Assembly: GCF_040096015.1 (NCBI RefSeq) | Contig: NZ_JBBMFO010000012.1 | Coordinates: 1 to 49,416, forward strand | Origin: Peptoniphilus_A hominis | GTDB taxonomy: Bacteria; Bacillota; Clostridia; Tissierellales; Peptoniphilaceae | Direction of reading: 5' to 3' | Length of the DNA: 49,416 bases | In this document: piece after piece, positions 1-8,090 of the stretch | Numbering within the stretch: the stretch's first letter is position 1 | How the letters are laid out: the number at the start of each line of letters is the position of its first letter | Translations under genes and position numbers: made by a program | The notes under the pieces: generated by a model | The model's input: the letters and a program-made list of their open reading frames with translations, nothing else | What the model was told of the DNA's origin: nothing | The model's database searches: none

Positions 1-1478
1 CACGCGGGGACTACTTGGTTACTATGTAGACTATGACCCATCTCCAAGGATCACCCCCGCCCACGCGGGGACTACTTGGTTACTATGTAGACTATGACCC
101 ATCTCCAAGGATCACCCCCGCCCACGCGGGGACTACTTTAATTCCGTCAAAGACTGATGTCGCAGTTGAGGATCACCCCCGCCCACGCGGGGACTACCAA
201 ATTCAGGTCTTTTTTCCCCTACCCCAATTAGGATCACCCCCGCCCACGCGGGGACTACCTATACTAAGCGTCCATCTTCCATTTCCTAAGAGGATCACCC
301 CCGCCCACGCGGGGACTACTGTGGAATGGAATTAAAACGACATTACAAACTAGGATCACCCCCGCCCACGCGGGGACTACACTTTAACACTAATGTCATC
401 GCCATCTGGGTCAGGATCACCCCCGCCCACGCGGGGACTACATTTTACTAGGGCTGCTATTGGAAATGGAAAGAGGATCACCCCCGCCCACGCGGGGACT
501 ACGTCTCCATGGCAACCTATACTTACAGGAACTTAGGATCACCCCCGCCCACGCGGGGACTACTTAGGCTTGTCAGTAAGTTCTATCAGTGTTGCAGGAT
601 CACCCCCGCCCACGCGGGGACTACTTTGGCACTTGTCTAACCTTTTTATTTTCAGGAGGATCACCCCCGCCCACGCGGGGACTACCTGCAGCAGGTGCCC
701 AAGGTGGAATTGAGACTGGGATCACCCCCGCCCACGCGGGGACTACTAGGTCATCAGCAAGGATTTTTGCTTGTCTTTGGGATCACCCCCGCCCACGCGG
801 GGACTACAGAAATGAAGGAAAGGTTTAGCAAGGCTGGAGAGGATCACCCCCGCCCACGCGGGGACTACTGCTTTTATGGGCTTAAAAAAAGCTTATGGGA
901 TGGATCACCCCCGCCCACGCGGGGACTACTAGTTGACCTTGTCCCCTAGGGCTTGGAGTTCAGGATCACCCCCGCCCACGCGGGGACTACTAGTTGACCT
1001 TGTCCCCTAGGGCTTGGAGTTCAGGATCACCCCCGCCCACGCGGGGACTACATTTAGCTGGTATTGGGAGAACTAATCAGACTGGGATCACCCCCGCCCA
1101 CGCGGGGACTACAGAGTATATAGTCATCTGTTTTAAATTTAATAAGGATCACCCCCGCCCACGCGGGGACTACCAGGTGCAGAAGTGTTTTTAGGAACGC
1201 AAAATAGGATCACCCCCGCCCACGCGGGGACTACTTTGTAGTTTAAGAGAGGAAAGTGAATTTATGAGGATCACCCCCGCCCACGCGGGGACTACAAGAG
1301 CTTATCCAGATGATGGTCAAAAAGGCGAGGATCACCCCCGCCCACGCGGGGACTACTCATTAAGTTAAATGGTGCTACTATTAGAACTAGGATCACCCCC
1401 GCCCACGCGGGGACTACTTGCTCCAGATAAAGCTGTCTACGGGAAAAATAGGATCACCCCCGCCCACGCGGGGACTAC
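1..1478 (-). CRISPR. Type I-E CRISPR array, 24 complete repeats plus one cut by the window edge
   Basis: A 28-nt repeat recurs every 61 nt, from 48-75 to 1451-1478, and the last 14 nt of another repeat are at 1-14. All copies look identical. On the minus strand the repeat begins GTAGTCCCCGCG and ends GGGGGTGATCC. The inner part can fold into a 6-bp stem, CCCCGC with GCGGGG, around a GTGG loop. Cleavage after the stem would leave an 8-nt handle GTGATCC plus one base, as for Cas6e. There are 24 spacers of 33 nt (32 if the base before GGATC is counted with the repeat). Two are exact tandem duplicates: 15-47 with 76-108, and 930-962 with 991-1023. Repeat polarity and the position of cas2 put the leader and newest spacers at the high-coordinate end. 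The array continues beyond position 1. Confidence 0.98.
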
Positions 1479-1524
1479 ACTTAAAAGATCCCATAATTTT
1501 GCCTTTTTTATTTTAAAGTGTCTA
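1479..1524 (-). promoter_or_regulatory. Minimal CRISPR leader with possible promoter
   Basis: Only 29 nt separate the cas2 stop from the first repeat. Reading on the minus strand, TAGACA (1524-1519), 17 nt, then CAAAAT (1501-1496) could be a weak promoter that starts inside the last codons of cas2 and would initiate a few bases before the first repeat. In AT-rich DNA such a match can arise by chance. The leader must otherwise be encoded within the 3' end of cas2, or the array is transcribed together with the cas genes. Confidence 0.35.
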
Positions 1525-2410
1525 TTAATTTTTTCACTTTTAAAATTAATTTTTCTTCCAATCTTGAGTCTTCCAATGCTCTATGAGGTACTTCTTCCTC
1601 AATTCCATAGGTTTTCAAAACTGTGTTAAGTTTATAATTTTTAAGAAATAAGTTTTCTTTTTTTACATATTGCATGATGTCATAAACTTTATTTTTTATT
1701 TTTGGCAAATTTTCTCTATCCAAGGCTTCGTTTAAAAATTGTATGTCGAAGTTTACGTTATATCCCACAAGGTTATTATCGCCAATAAATTCAGAAAATT
1801 CTTTTAAGGCTTTTCCTAAAGGTACTCCTTCTATTTCTAGCATTTCATCATCTATAGTAGTGAGCCTTACTATTTCTTCTGGCAATTTTTCTTGAATTTT
1901 TATCAATCTGTGAAATTCTTCTCTGTTTTTTCCTACTTTCACTGCACCTATTTCAATAATTTTATTATTATTTATGTCTAGCCCGTCTGTTTCTATGTCT
2001 ATTACTACATATTCTTTTGCTCTTTCTTTCTCTACTTCTTTTTTTAATTTGCTATGCTCTATATTTTTTATTTTTTTAAATTGAGCTGCTTTTGAAAATC
2101 CTTCTTTTAAGGTATTTTCTCTTTCTTTTTCATCTTTTTTTACAAGAACCAGTGGAATACCCTCCGAATCTATTACTTCTCTAATTCCATTTATGGTTTC
2201 AAAGTTATAGCCAATTTCATTCCTGTGGTAATAAGATATTGTCGCCTCACCATCTTTTAAGTTATCTTTTACTCTCTCCCAAAGTTTTTCTCTTACTTTG
2301 GTGTTGAGATTTCCAACATATACTCCAGTAGCAACTTCTTGCAGCCATTTGCTCAAATCTCCTCTAAGGGAATTGGGAACTTTTGATAGTGTTATTACTG
2401 TGAAAGGCAT
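1508..2410 (-). CDS. cas2: Cas2-DnaQ exonuclease fusion, type I-E
   Basis: This is the integrase partner of Cas1, extended by a DEDDh 3'-5' exonuclease domain. Residues about 1-92 are a type I-E Cas2 domain (MPFTVITLSKVPNSLRGDL at the start). Residues 92-132 are a charged linker. Residues 133-300 are DnaQ-like: D138 and E140 (Exo I, in VVIDIETDG), D222 (Exo II, in NVNFDIQF), and H276 and D281 (Exo III, in HRALEDS). All five DEDDh residues are present, so the nuclease should be active. Family knowledge: in Streptococcus thermophilus I-E the fused DnaQ domain trims prespacer 3' ends before integration. The start codon overlaps the cas1 stop by one base. It is the last gene of the cas operon, next to the array. 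Confidence 0.96.
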   Translation of the reverse strand: MPFTVITLSKVPNSLRGDLSKWLQEVATGVYVGNLNTKVREKLWERVKDNLKDGEATISYYHRNEIGYNFETINGIREVIDSEGIPLVLVKKDEKERENTLKEGFSKAAQFKKIKNIEHSKLKKEVEKERAKEYVVIDIETDGLDINNNKIIEIGAVKVGKNREEFHRLIKIQEKLPEEIVRLTTIDDEMLEIEGVPLGKALKEFSEFIGDNNLVGYNVNFDIQFLNEALDRENLPKIKNKVYDIMQYVKKENLFLKNYKLNTVLKTYGIEEEVPHRALEDSRLEEKLILKVKKLIDTLK

Positions 2411-3354
2411 TAGTTATCACCTTCTGTGTAATTCACTCCATATTTTACTAATTTTCCCTTGTCATCCCAAAGACTTATGGTGTCTAAATTTACTAAATCA
2501 TCTGGATTTATTTCCATTAAATACTGCAAATCTTCCACAATTTTTTTCATTAACTTTCCATCCACACACTTGTCTCGAAGCATTTGTCTAGCCATTCTTC
2601 CTATGTCGTCGTCTTCTGATGCTTCTTCTGCTATTTTAAAGGAAAGGGGTATTGTGTATTGTGCCTTGTATAGGTCTGCTACATCATAGACAAAGGATTT
2701 ATCGTGACCTGTGTGGACAAAACCAAGTCCTGGCGACATTCCTAAGGCAACTATTACACTGTGACAAACTCCATATAGTGCTACATTGGCAGCTGATAGC
2801 GCCTTGTTCACTATTGTGCCCTCTTCATAATTGTCTGGATCGTAATCTCTTTTTGTCCATTCAACTCCGTGCAGTTTGGCTTCTTTTCTGTATAAGTTTC
2901 TTATTCTAGCTCCTTCTCTTCCTCGAAGCTGCTGCATGGTGAGTTTCATGACATCTTCATCTGGAAATCGCATTTGATACATTTTTCTTGCCACTAATAA
3001 TCTAGTATTCCTGTTTGAAAATAATACTGCTTGTTTTTCAAGGAATTTTGTCGAATGTGCCAAGGGTCTTCCGTTAGCGTAAAGTCTTACTCCTCTTTCT
3101 CCAGCCCAAATTATAGACGTGCCTGTGTCAGCTAATAATTCAACTGCTCTATGGCTTATTTCTGTTCCTGGTCCTAGCATCAATATCCCAATTATGGCAG
3201 CTGGTATTTTTATTATTCCCCTGCTGTCAACAACTGTCAGTGCTCCGTCTTGTCTATTTATCTTTGCGTGCTCAAGATATATGAAGCTAACTCTATCTTC
3301 GATTCGAGGTAATTCTGTAAGTTCGGGCTTTTTCCCACCAGCAATTTCATTCAT
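2410..3354 (-). CDS. cas1: CRISPR integrase Cas1, type I-E
   Basis: Cas1 joins Cas2 in the spacer-acquisition complex and inserts prespacers at the leader-repeat junction. The 314-residue length fits type I-E. The metal-binding triad is visible: E147 in LRGREGARIR, H214 in GFVHTGH, and D224/D227 in SFVYDVADL. The start follows a GGTGATG Shine-Dalgarno made from the end of cas6e, one base after that gene's stop. The C-terminal tail after residue 290 is acidic and probably flexible. No key residue is missing. Confidence 0.97.
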   Translation of the reverse strand: MNEIAGGKKPELTELPRIEDRVSFIYLEHAKINRQDGALTVVDSRGIIKIPAAIIGILMLGPGTEISHRAVELLADTGTSIIWAGERGVRLYANGRPLAHSTKFLEKQAVLFSNRNTRLLVARKMYQMRFPDEDVMKLTMQQLRGREGARIRNLYRKEAKLHGVEWTKRDYDPDNYEEGTIVNKALSAANVALYGVCHSVIVALGMSPGLGFVHTGHDKSFVYDVADLYKAQYTIPLSFKIAEEASEDDDIGRMARQMLRDKCVDGKLMKKIVEDLQYLMEINPDDLVNLDTISLWDDKGKLVKYGVNYTEGDN

Positions 3355-3355
3355 T

Positions 3356-3994
3356 TTACATCACCGGTATAACAGTCATCATTCCAAATCCATAAGCTTT
3401 TTCTCTTCCTATGCCCTCTTTAAGTGTCTTTATAAATTTTTCTCTGTCTTTTATTTTAAGCTTACCTTCATAGACAACTTTATTTAGTTTTACATGTTTC
3501 ATGCCTCTTTTCTTGAGAAGAGGATGTGCTCTTTCAACTATTTGAAAATCTTCGTCTTTTAATTCAAATCCATTTTTTAAGGATCTGTCTAATAAAAATT
3601 TTCTTTGGTCTTCGATGTTGTAGCAGGGATATATTTTTCCTCTGCCTTTAGTGTTTTCATCCATTTTTGATATTACAGGGTTTAAGGCTACTCTAAATCT
3701 AAGTGTCTGACCTTCTTTTAGTTTTTCTAAAAATATTTCATAATCCTTTGTCTTTGCAGTATTAACTACTCCATATTTTTCCAAGGTTTTTAAATCTGGC
3801 TTTACTTCTGAGACTATTAAAAGAAAAGTTCTATCGCCTATTCTATCAATTCTCCATAGTTTCCTGCTGCGCTCATTTTCATTAATTTCCTCTGGAAAAC
3901 TCATCTCAACCCAATTGTGGTAAGCTCCAAGATGAGTGAGGTCTCTAATTTTTCTTCTGTTGTTAAGGTCGATTTCAACTTGTGATATATACAT
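3356..3994 (-). CDS. cas6e: crRNA-processing endoribonuclease Cas6e (CasE/Cse3)
   Basis: This ribonuclease cuts the repeat hairpin of the array transcript and stays bound to the crRNA in Cascade. The 212 residues match the family. H26, within AYHNWVEM, occupies the place of the catalytic histidine, with Y25 beside it. The C-terminal glycine-rich loop GIGREKAYGFGMM, typical of Cas6 RNA binding, is intact. The start ATG has a GGAGGT ribosome site at the usual distance. It lies one base before cas1 and two bases after cas5e. Confidence 0.95.
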   Translation of the reverse strand: MYISQVEIDLNNRRKIRDLTHLGAYHNWVEMSFPEEINENERSRKLWRIDRIGDRTFLLIVSEVKPDLKTLEKYGVVNTAKTKDYEIFLEKLKEGQTLRFRVALNPVISKMDENTKGRGKIYPCYNIEDQRKFLLDRSLKNGFELKDEDFQIVERAHPLLKKRGMKHVKLNKVVYEGKLKIKDREKFIKTLKEGIGREKAYGFGMMTVIPVM

Positions 3995-3995
3995 A

Positions 3996-4700
3996 TTAAC
4001 CTCCTATTGCTCCAAAGGCATCGTGCTCAGTTTCGCCCACATTTCTATCTACTTCGATGTATAAGAATGATTCGCCCCTATAGTCAAACTTTCTCTCCTT
4101 TTGTGAAAAAGAGATTGCCTTGTCCTTTCTAAGTTTTTCCCTGGAACTTTTTATAAATTTTGAATCGCCACAAATTTTTAGTCTATTGCTCTTAGTCAAT
4201 CTATTAAATTTACTTGCTTGCCAATCTGTCTTTTTTAACAGTTCAATTGCTTCTTCTTCATAAATTCCCATGATAAAATCATAAGTAACTGGGCAAGATC
4301 TTTTTCCTAAGAATGTTTGGAAGTAAGGCTTTTTTAAGCTTTCATAAATCTCTTTTATAAAATTATCGTCATTGTGACTTAAAGCTACTAAAAATATAGC
4401 ATCGGAAAGGTAATATCTATTTGTTACATAATTTCTATCAAGAGTGCCATTAGATTTTAATTTTTGCGCAATATGATAGTCTCTTAATAGAACTCCTGCT
4501 TGGTCGATTCTCACTCCAAAGTCTAATTCATTTAATTTTTTTAATTTTTCTTCTTCATCTCGCCTGTATCCAAGAGACGCTGCAAGGATACCTAAAACTC
4601 CACTCTTTGATGGATAGTCGTCAGTATGCCTAGTTTCAAAATTTGAGCCCGTGCCCCAAGCTTGCAAAGGTCCCTGAAATTTTAATAAAATGCTTTTCAA
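3996..4700 (-). CDS. cas5e: Cascade subunit Cas5e (CasD)
   Basis: Cas5e caps the 5' handle of the crRNA in Cascade. The N-terminus, KSILLKFQGPLQAWG, is the hallmark of the family. Downstream HTDDYPSKSGVLGILAASLG matches the conserved family block. I chose a TTG start at 4700 because GGGTGAG sits four bases upstream and because family members begin at this point. The longer reading from GTG at 4709 has no ribosome site. The TTG lies two bases after the cas7e stop. Length, about 234 residues, is normal. Confidence 0.93.
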   Translation of the reverse strand: MKSILLKFQGPLQAWGTGSNFETRHTDDYPSKSGVLGILAASLGYRRDEEEKLKKLNELDFGVRIDQAGVLLRDYHIAQKLKSNGTLDRNYVTNRYYLSDAIFLVALSHNDDNFIKEIYESLKKPYFQTFLGKRSCPVTYDFIMGIYEEEAIELLKKTDWQASKFNRLTKSNRLKICGDSKFIKSSREKLRKDKAISFSQKERKFDYRGESFLYIEVDRNVGETEHDAFGAIGG

Positions 4701-4701
4701 T

Positions 4702-5790
4702 TTACTCACCCAATTCGTCAGGTATTATTTCTCCAAGTTTTTCTTCTAAATCTTTTAATAGAGCTTTAAAATTATCTTCAACTTTTATTCCATCAATGCT
4801 ATTAAATTCATTTAGTGATAGGCAAAAAGTTGCAAGAGGTTCTTCAACAAATTTTTCTGATTTTTTGTATTCTTTCAAAAGTTTTTCTACTGATTCTTCA
4901 ACAAAGCCTTCATTTTTGTAAGCTTTTACTGGGTTTTCAAAGGCACTTACAAGGTTTACTGGTCTATCCTCTCTCAAAGTAACCATAATAAATGAAGGTA
5001 TAGTTGTGTTTGCAAAGGTGTTTACTTTTCCTGTAGGAAGTGATTTTGCAAAAGCTTCTACAAAAAGTTTTAAGGCGTTAATTGTCTCTTCCTTATCGGA
5101 TAGTTGTCTCACAAATTCGTGAACAGCAACATTGGTGTATCTATATAGGGTTGAGGAATTGTATTCAATTGTGCCCAACATTCCTGCTCCTGCATTTGTT
5201 TCTTCTTGCAAGTCATCAACGGCTGTGAAAAAATCAAATTCTGTTTCTACTGAGTGAGTTGATATTGCGTGAGCAACTTGACAAGATGCATCCTCATTAA
5301 GCGATGGATCGTCTGCAACCATTCGTCCAAAAAGTGCCAAGTCAACAGCTGGATCATCTTTTAACATTTCCTTTAATAAGTTTTTATCCTTAACTCCATC
5401 TACTGCAGCTCTTGCTAATTTTTCTGCTTGAGAATTTCCCAAGAAAAACAAGGCTGTAGTTTTAAAGTTTTTAGTTTTTACTCCAGCATCTTTTAAGATT
5501 TCATCAGCCATCTTTAGTGCTTCTTCATCATTTTTGCTTGAATCAATTTTCTTTATTTTTGATGCGATGTAATCAGGAATTTTATAACTTCTCACTCCAA
5601 CATTGCCATCTTCAGAATTTTCCAAAAAATAACTTCTTATTGCTCTCTTCCAACTTTGAGAACTAACTCTAGCTCTCCTAACTCCACCATATTGAGCAGT
5701 CTTAGGGCTACCAGTGTCATCTCTATTTATATTTGATGGTGGCAAAGTTTGTATTGCATTAACATCCATAAATAAATTCTTAGTTTTCAT
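4702..5790 (-). CDS. cas7e: Cascade backbone subunit Cas7e (CasC)
   Basis: This RAMP-fold protein forms the six-copy backbone that coats the crRNA spacer. The 362 residues fit the family. The N-terminus has the typical order: MDVNAIQTLPPSNINRDDTG, then GGVRRARVSSQSWKRAIR (about residues 36-53). The mid-region FDFFTAVDDL and NAGAGMLGTIEYNSSTLYRY is also characteristic. The start overlaps the end of cse2 by 11 bases, with GAAGGA upstream, which suggests translational coupling. Confidence 0.96.
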   Translation of the reverse strand: MKTKNLFMDVNAIQTLPPSNINRDDTGSPKTAQYGGVRRARVSSQSWKRAIRSYFLENSEDGNVGVRSYKIPDYIASKIKKIDSSKNDEEALKMADEILKDAGVKTKNFKTTALFFLGNSQAEKLARAAVDGVKDKNLLKEMLKDDPAVDLALFGRMVADDPSLNEDASCQVAHAISTHSVETEFDFFTAVDDLQEETNAGAGMLGTIEYNSSTLYRYTNVAVHEFVRQLSDKEETINALKLFVEAFAKSLPTGKVNTFANTTIPSFIMVTLREDRPVNLVSAFENPVKAYKNEGFVEESVEKLLKEYKKSEKFVEEPLATFCLSLNEFNSIDGIKVEDNFKALLKDLEEKLGEIIPDELGE

Positions 5791-6391
5791 TTCCTTCTAC
5801 TCCTTCTTCTTTTTCATTTTTTACAAAATAGTATCTGCTTGCCCATGAGAATTTTACTTCTTCTCCATATCCAGTTAAAAATTTATATAAATCTCCTGAA
5901 AGTTTTGTATAATTAACTTTCGCATCAGTCTTTGACTTTAAAAGTTTTATCATTTGTCTCATGTGATGTGACAATTCTTCAAAGGTTGATGAAGTAATCA
6001 TAGTGTTAAATCTTCTGTCTGCTGCTAAAGAATCTTCTCCCTTTCTGAGAAAACTTAGTGAATAACCAAAATTTTTCCACTTTTCTGCATCTTTACTTAA
6101 TAAAACACTTTCTGATTCAGCTTGTTGATGTAGTGCATAAAGCTGGATTGTTGTCACTATTGCTTTTTCTTCTTGAGATAATTTTCCATCAGAACTTAAA
6201 AAATCTTCTGGTAAATATCTAAAAAGCAAAGGCAAAAGATCAATAGATTCAGTTAGTGGTCTATTAATAGAATTTCTAATATTAGCTAAATTTGCCCTGC
6301 CATTACTAGGGTTAATTTCAGATTCAAGCTCATTTAATATATTTCTTGTGACCGATTCAACTCTAAAGGTCTTGCTCTTTTCTTTAACCAT
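5780..6391 (-). CDS. cse2: Cascade small subunit Cse2 (CasB/Cas11)
   Basis: Two copies of this all-helical protein normally line the Cascade belly and stabilise the R-loop. The 203-residue length and the run of predicted helices fit. Basic residues fall in the segments NPSNGRANLANIRNSINRP (about 27-45) and SFLRKGEDSLAADRRF (about 114-129), as in the family's nucleic-acid face. Sequence conservation in this family is low, so its position between cas8e and cas7e carries much of the assignment. The start has a strong AGGAGG site. Confidence 0.92.
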   Translation of the reverse strand: MVKEKSKTFRVESVTRNILNELESEINPSNGRANLANIRNSINRPLTESIDLLPLLFRYLPEDFLSSDGKLSQEEKAIVTTIQLYALHQQAESESVLLSKDAEKWKNFGYSLSFLRKGEDSLAADRRFNTMITSSTFEELSHHMRQMIKLLKSKTDAKVNYTKLSGDLYKFLTGYGEEVKFSWASRYYFVKNEKEEGVEGNEN

Positions 6392-6400
6392 TTTATCCTC

Positions 6401-8086
6401 CTATCCTATAGTTTTATTTAAAATATTTATAAATTTATTGTAACAAGTTGCAATATTCATAACCTTTCCATCTTTTTCGACGCCCCTATAATCTCTTGAA
6501 CTTGCCTCAAAAATAATAGTTTTTGCTTCATTTTTTACAAGAGATTTTAATTCATCTTTCCACTCTCTAGTCTTTTTATTTTTGTCATCATTTTTCTCTA
6601 TGCTTGCAAGCCATTCCTTAAAAGGATCATTGAGTTTGTAATAAAGTTCCTCAATTTTTTGATTTTTAAAAGTTTTACTCTTGTCATTTCTAACTGTCAT
6701 TAGGTCAGAAATAAAATATCCAAAAATTCCAGATACAACTTTTTTGGTAAGCTCAACCTCATCATTTATTCTAGGCACCCAACCATTTTTATAGGTATCA
6801 CTAAGTACCATTTCCTTTATCGCCATGTCGTCATAAATTTCATCTACGGGTACCCAAGAAGTTGCATTGCCATCATCTTTCATACTTATGGATTTTATGA
6901 CAATTTCATATTCGCCAATGGTTTCCTTTAAATTATTGTTAAACTTAATTATTCCAGGTACTTTTGTCTTTGATTCACTTGTTTCATCTAGGTTTGAAAT
7001 TAATCCAAAGGACCTCCAAAGCGATTCACCAAAAGTATGTTTTCTTGGTTTGAATTTATCTTTATCTGGTCCACTGGCATCAATTTTCCAAAGTGTCATT
7101 GCTTCTAAAAATGCATCCAGATGATTTATCTCTGGTATCTTAACGATGTCAAAATAAAAAGCTTCATTAAAATCTTTTTTAGGATCAACATAGATTGCTC
7201 TTGACCAATTTGTGTATAGTTCTGACAAATTATCTGGGTTTTTATTAGATAAGTAGTTTCTAATAATTTCTGAGCTATCATATTCCCAACAGGGTCTTTC
7301 TATTTTTCCAATAAAGTTTTCATCTGGATTTGGCAAAATTAAATTCAAAAGAAGTGTGTCAAATAAATTTTTGCCAGATAAATAAATTCCACCAATGTCA
7401 AATAGCCAGCCCTTTGAATTTGGAACATCATATTTATCTTTACCAAAAATTACTTTATCAGAAAGTCCAGAGTAGCCTTGGAAGGTCAAAAGCCATCTTA
7501 GCGCTTCATCTTCTTTTAATATCTCCTTGTTTGAATTTGCATCAGACTTAGGAGAAAAGAGTGCAACCTTATTTCCACTTTCAGAAATCATTCTATTTAT
7601 GTTTTTCCCACTAATTGAACTTGGATTTTTCTTGTTAATATTTTTCTCGCCAATATCTTCCTTCCTCACTTGGTAAAAAGGATACTTATCATCTAAAAAA
7701 TAAAAGTGATCCTTCCACACATTTAAGTAATCTGAAACTATTTTTGGAAATTTTTTACTTTCCCATAAATTTTCCCAAGTTTCTTTTAAACTATCTGTGT
7801 ATTCATCAATATAATCTTCATCTACATCATGAACTTGCCTAAATTTCTCATCAAGTTCAATTCCTATGTGAGGGTTTCCCTGGTAGTCAAAGCGAGAGAA
7901 TACAGTTTGCAAAACAGCTAATAAAAGTCTAGTTATTGCAAAATCTTGAGTCTTAGTATCTGTTGCAAGGTCTGTATATTTTTCTGCATTCTCAAAAATT
8001 TCAATAAGTGAAACTTTTTTACTCTCCGAGTTCTTCGCCTCAATAACTGGAATCCAACTTTCTTCCAATAAATTATATCGTCCCAA
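6401..8086 (-). CDS. cas8e: Cascade large subunit Cas8e (CasA/Cse1)
   Basis: Cas8e recognises the PAM and recruits Cas3. The N-terminal signature YNLLEESWIPVIE is clear. The protein has about 561 residues, slightly longer than the E. coli homologue. I place the start at TTG 8086, five bases beyond the cas3 stop, because AAAGGGTG lies at the right spacing and this gives MGRYNLLEESWIPV, the usual beginning. Upstream candidates, ATG at 8104 and TTG at 8116, overlap cas3 and lack a ribosome site. GPDKDKFKPRKHTFGESLWRS matches the conserved central block. Confidence 0.93.
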   Translation of the reverse strand: MGRYNLLEESWIPVIEAKNSESKKVSLIEIFENAEKYTDLATDTKTQDFAITRLLLAVLQTVFSRFDYQGNPHIGIELDEKFRQVHDVDEDYIDEYTDSLKETWENLWESKKFPKIVSDYLNVWKDHFYFLDDKYPFYQVRKEDIGEKNINKKNPSSISGKNINRMISESGNKVALFSPKSDANSNKEILKEDEALRWLLTFQGYSGLSDKVIFGKDKYDVPNSKGWLFDIGGIYLSGKNLFDTLLLNLILPNPDENFIGKIERPCWEYDSSEIIRNYLSNKNPDNLSELYTNWSRAIYVDPKKDFNEAFYFDIVKIPEINHLDAFLEAMTLWKIDASGPDKDKFKPRKHTFGESLWRSFGLISNLDETSESKTKVPGIIKFNNNLKETIGEYEIVIKSISMKDDGNATSWVPVDEIYDDMAIKEMVLSDTYKNGWVPRINDEVELTKKVVSGIFGYFISDLMTVRNDKSKTFKNQKIEELYYKLNDPFKEWLASIEKNDDKNKKTREWKDELKSLVKNEAKTIIFEASSRDYRGVEKDGKVMNIATCYNKFINILNKTIG

Positions 8087-8090
8087 ATTT

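Noticed and set aside
33..1629. Several plus-strand reading frames rich in SPPPTRGL, ITPAHAGTT and DHPRPRGDY repeats.
   Set aside because: These are translations of the CRISPR repeat in three frames; such frames are a known source of false proteins.
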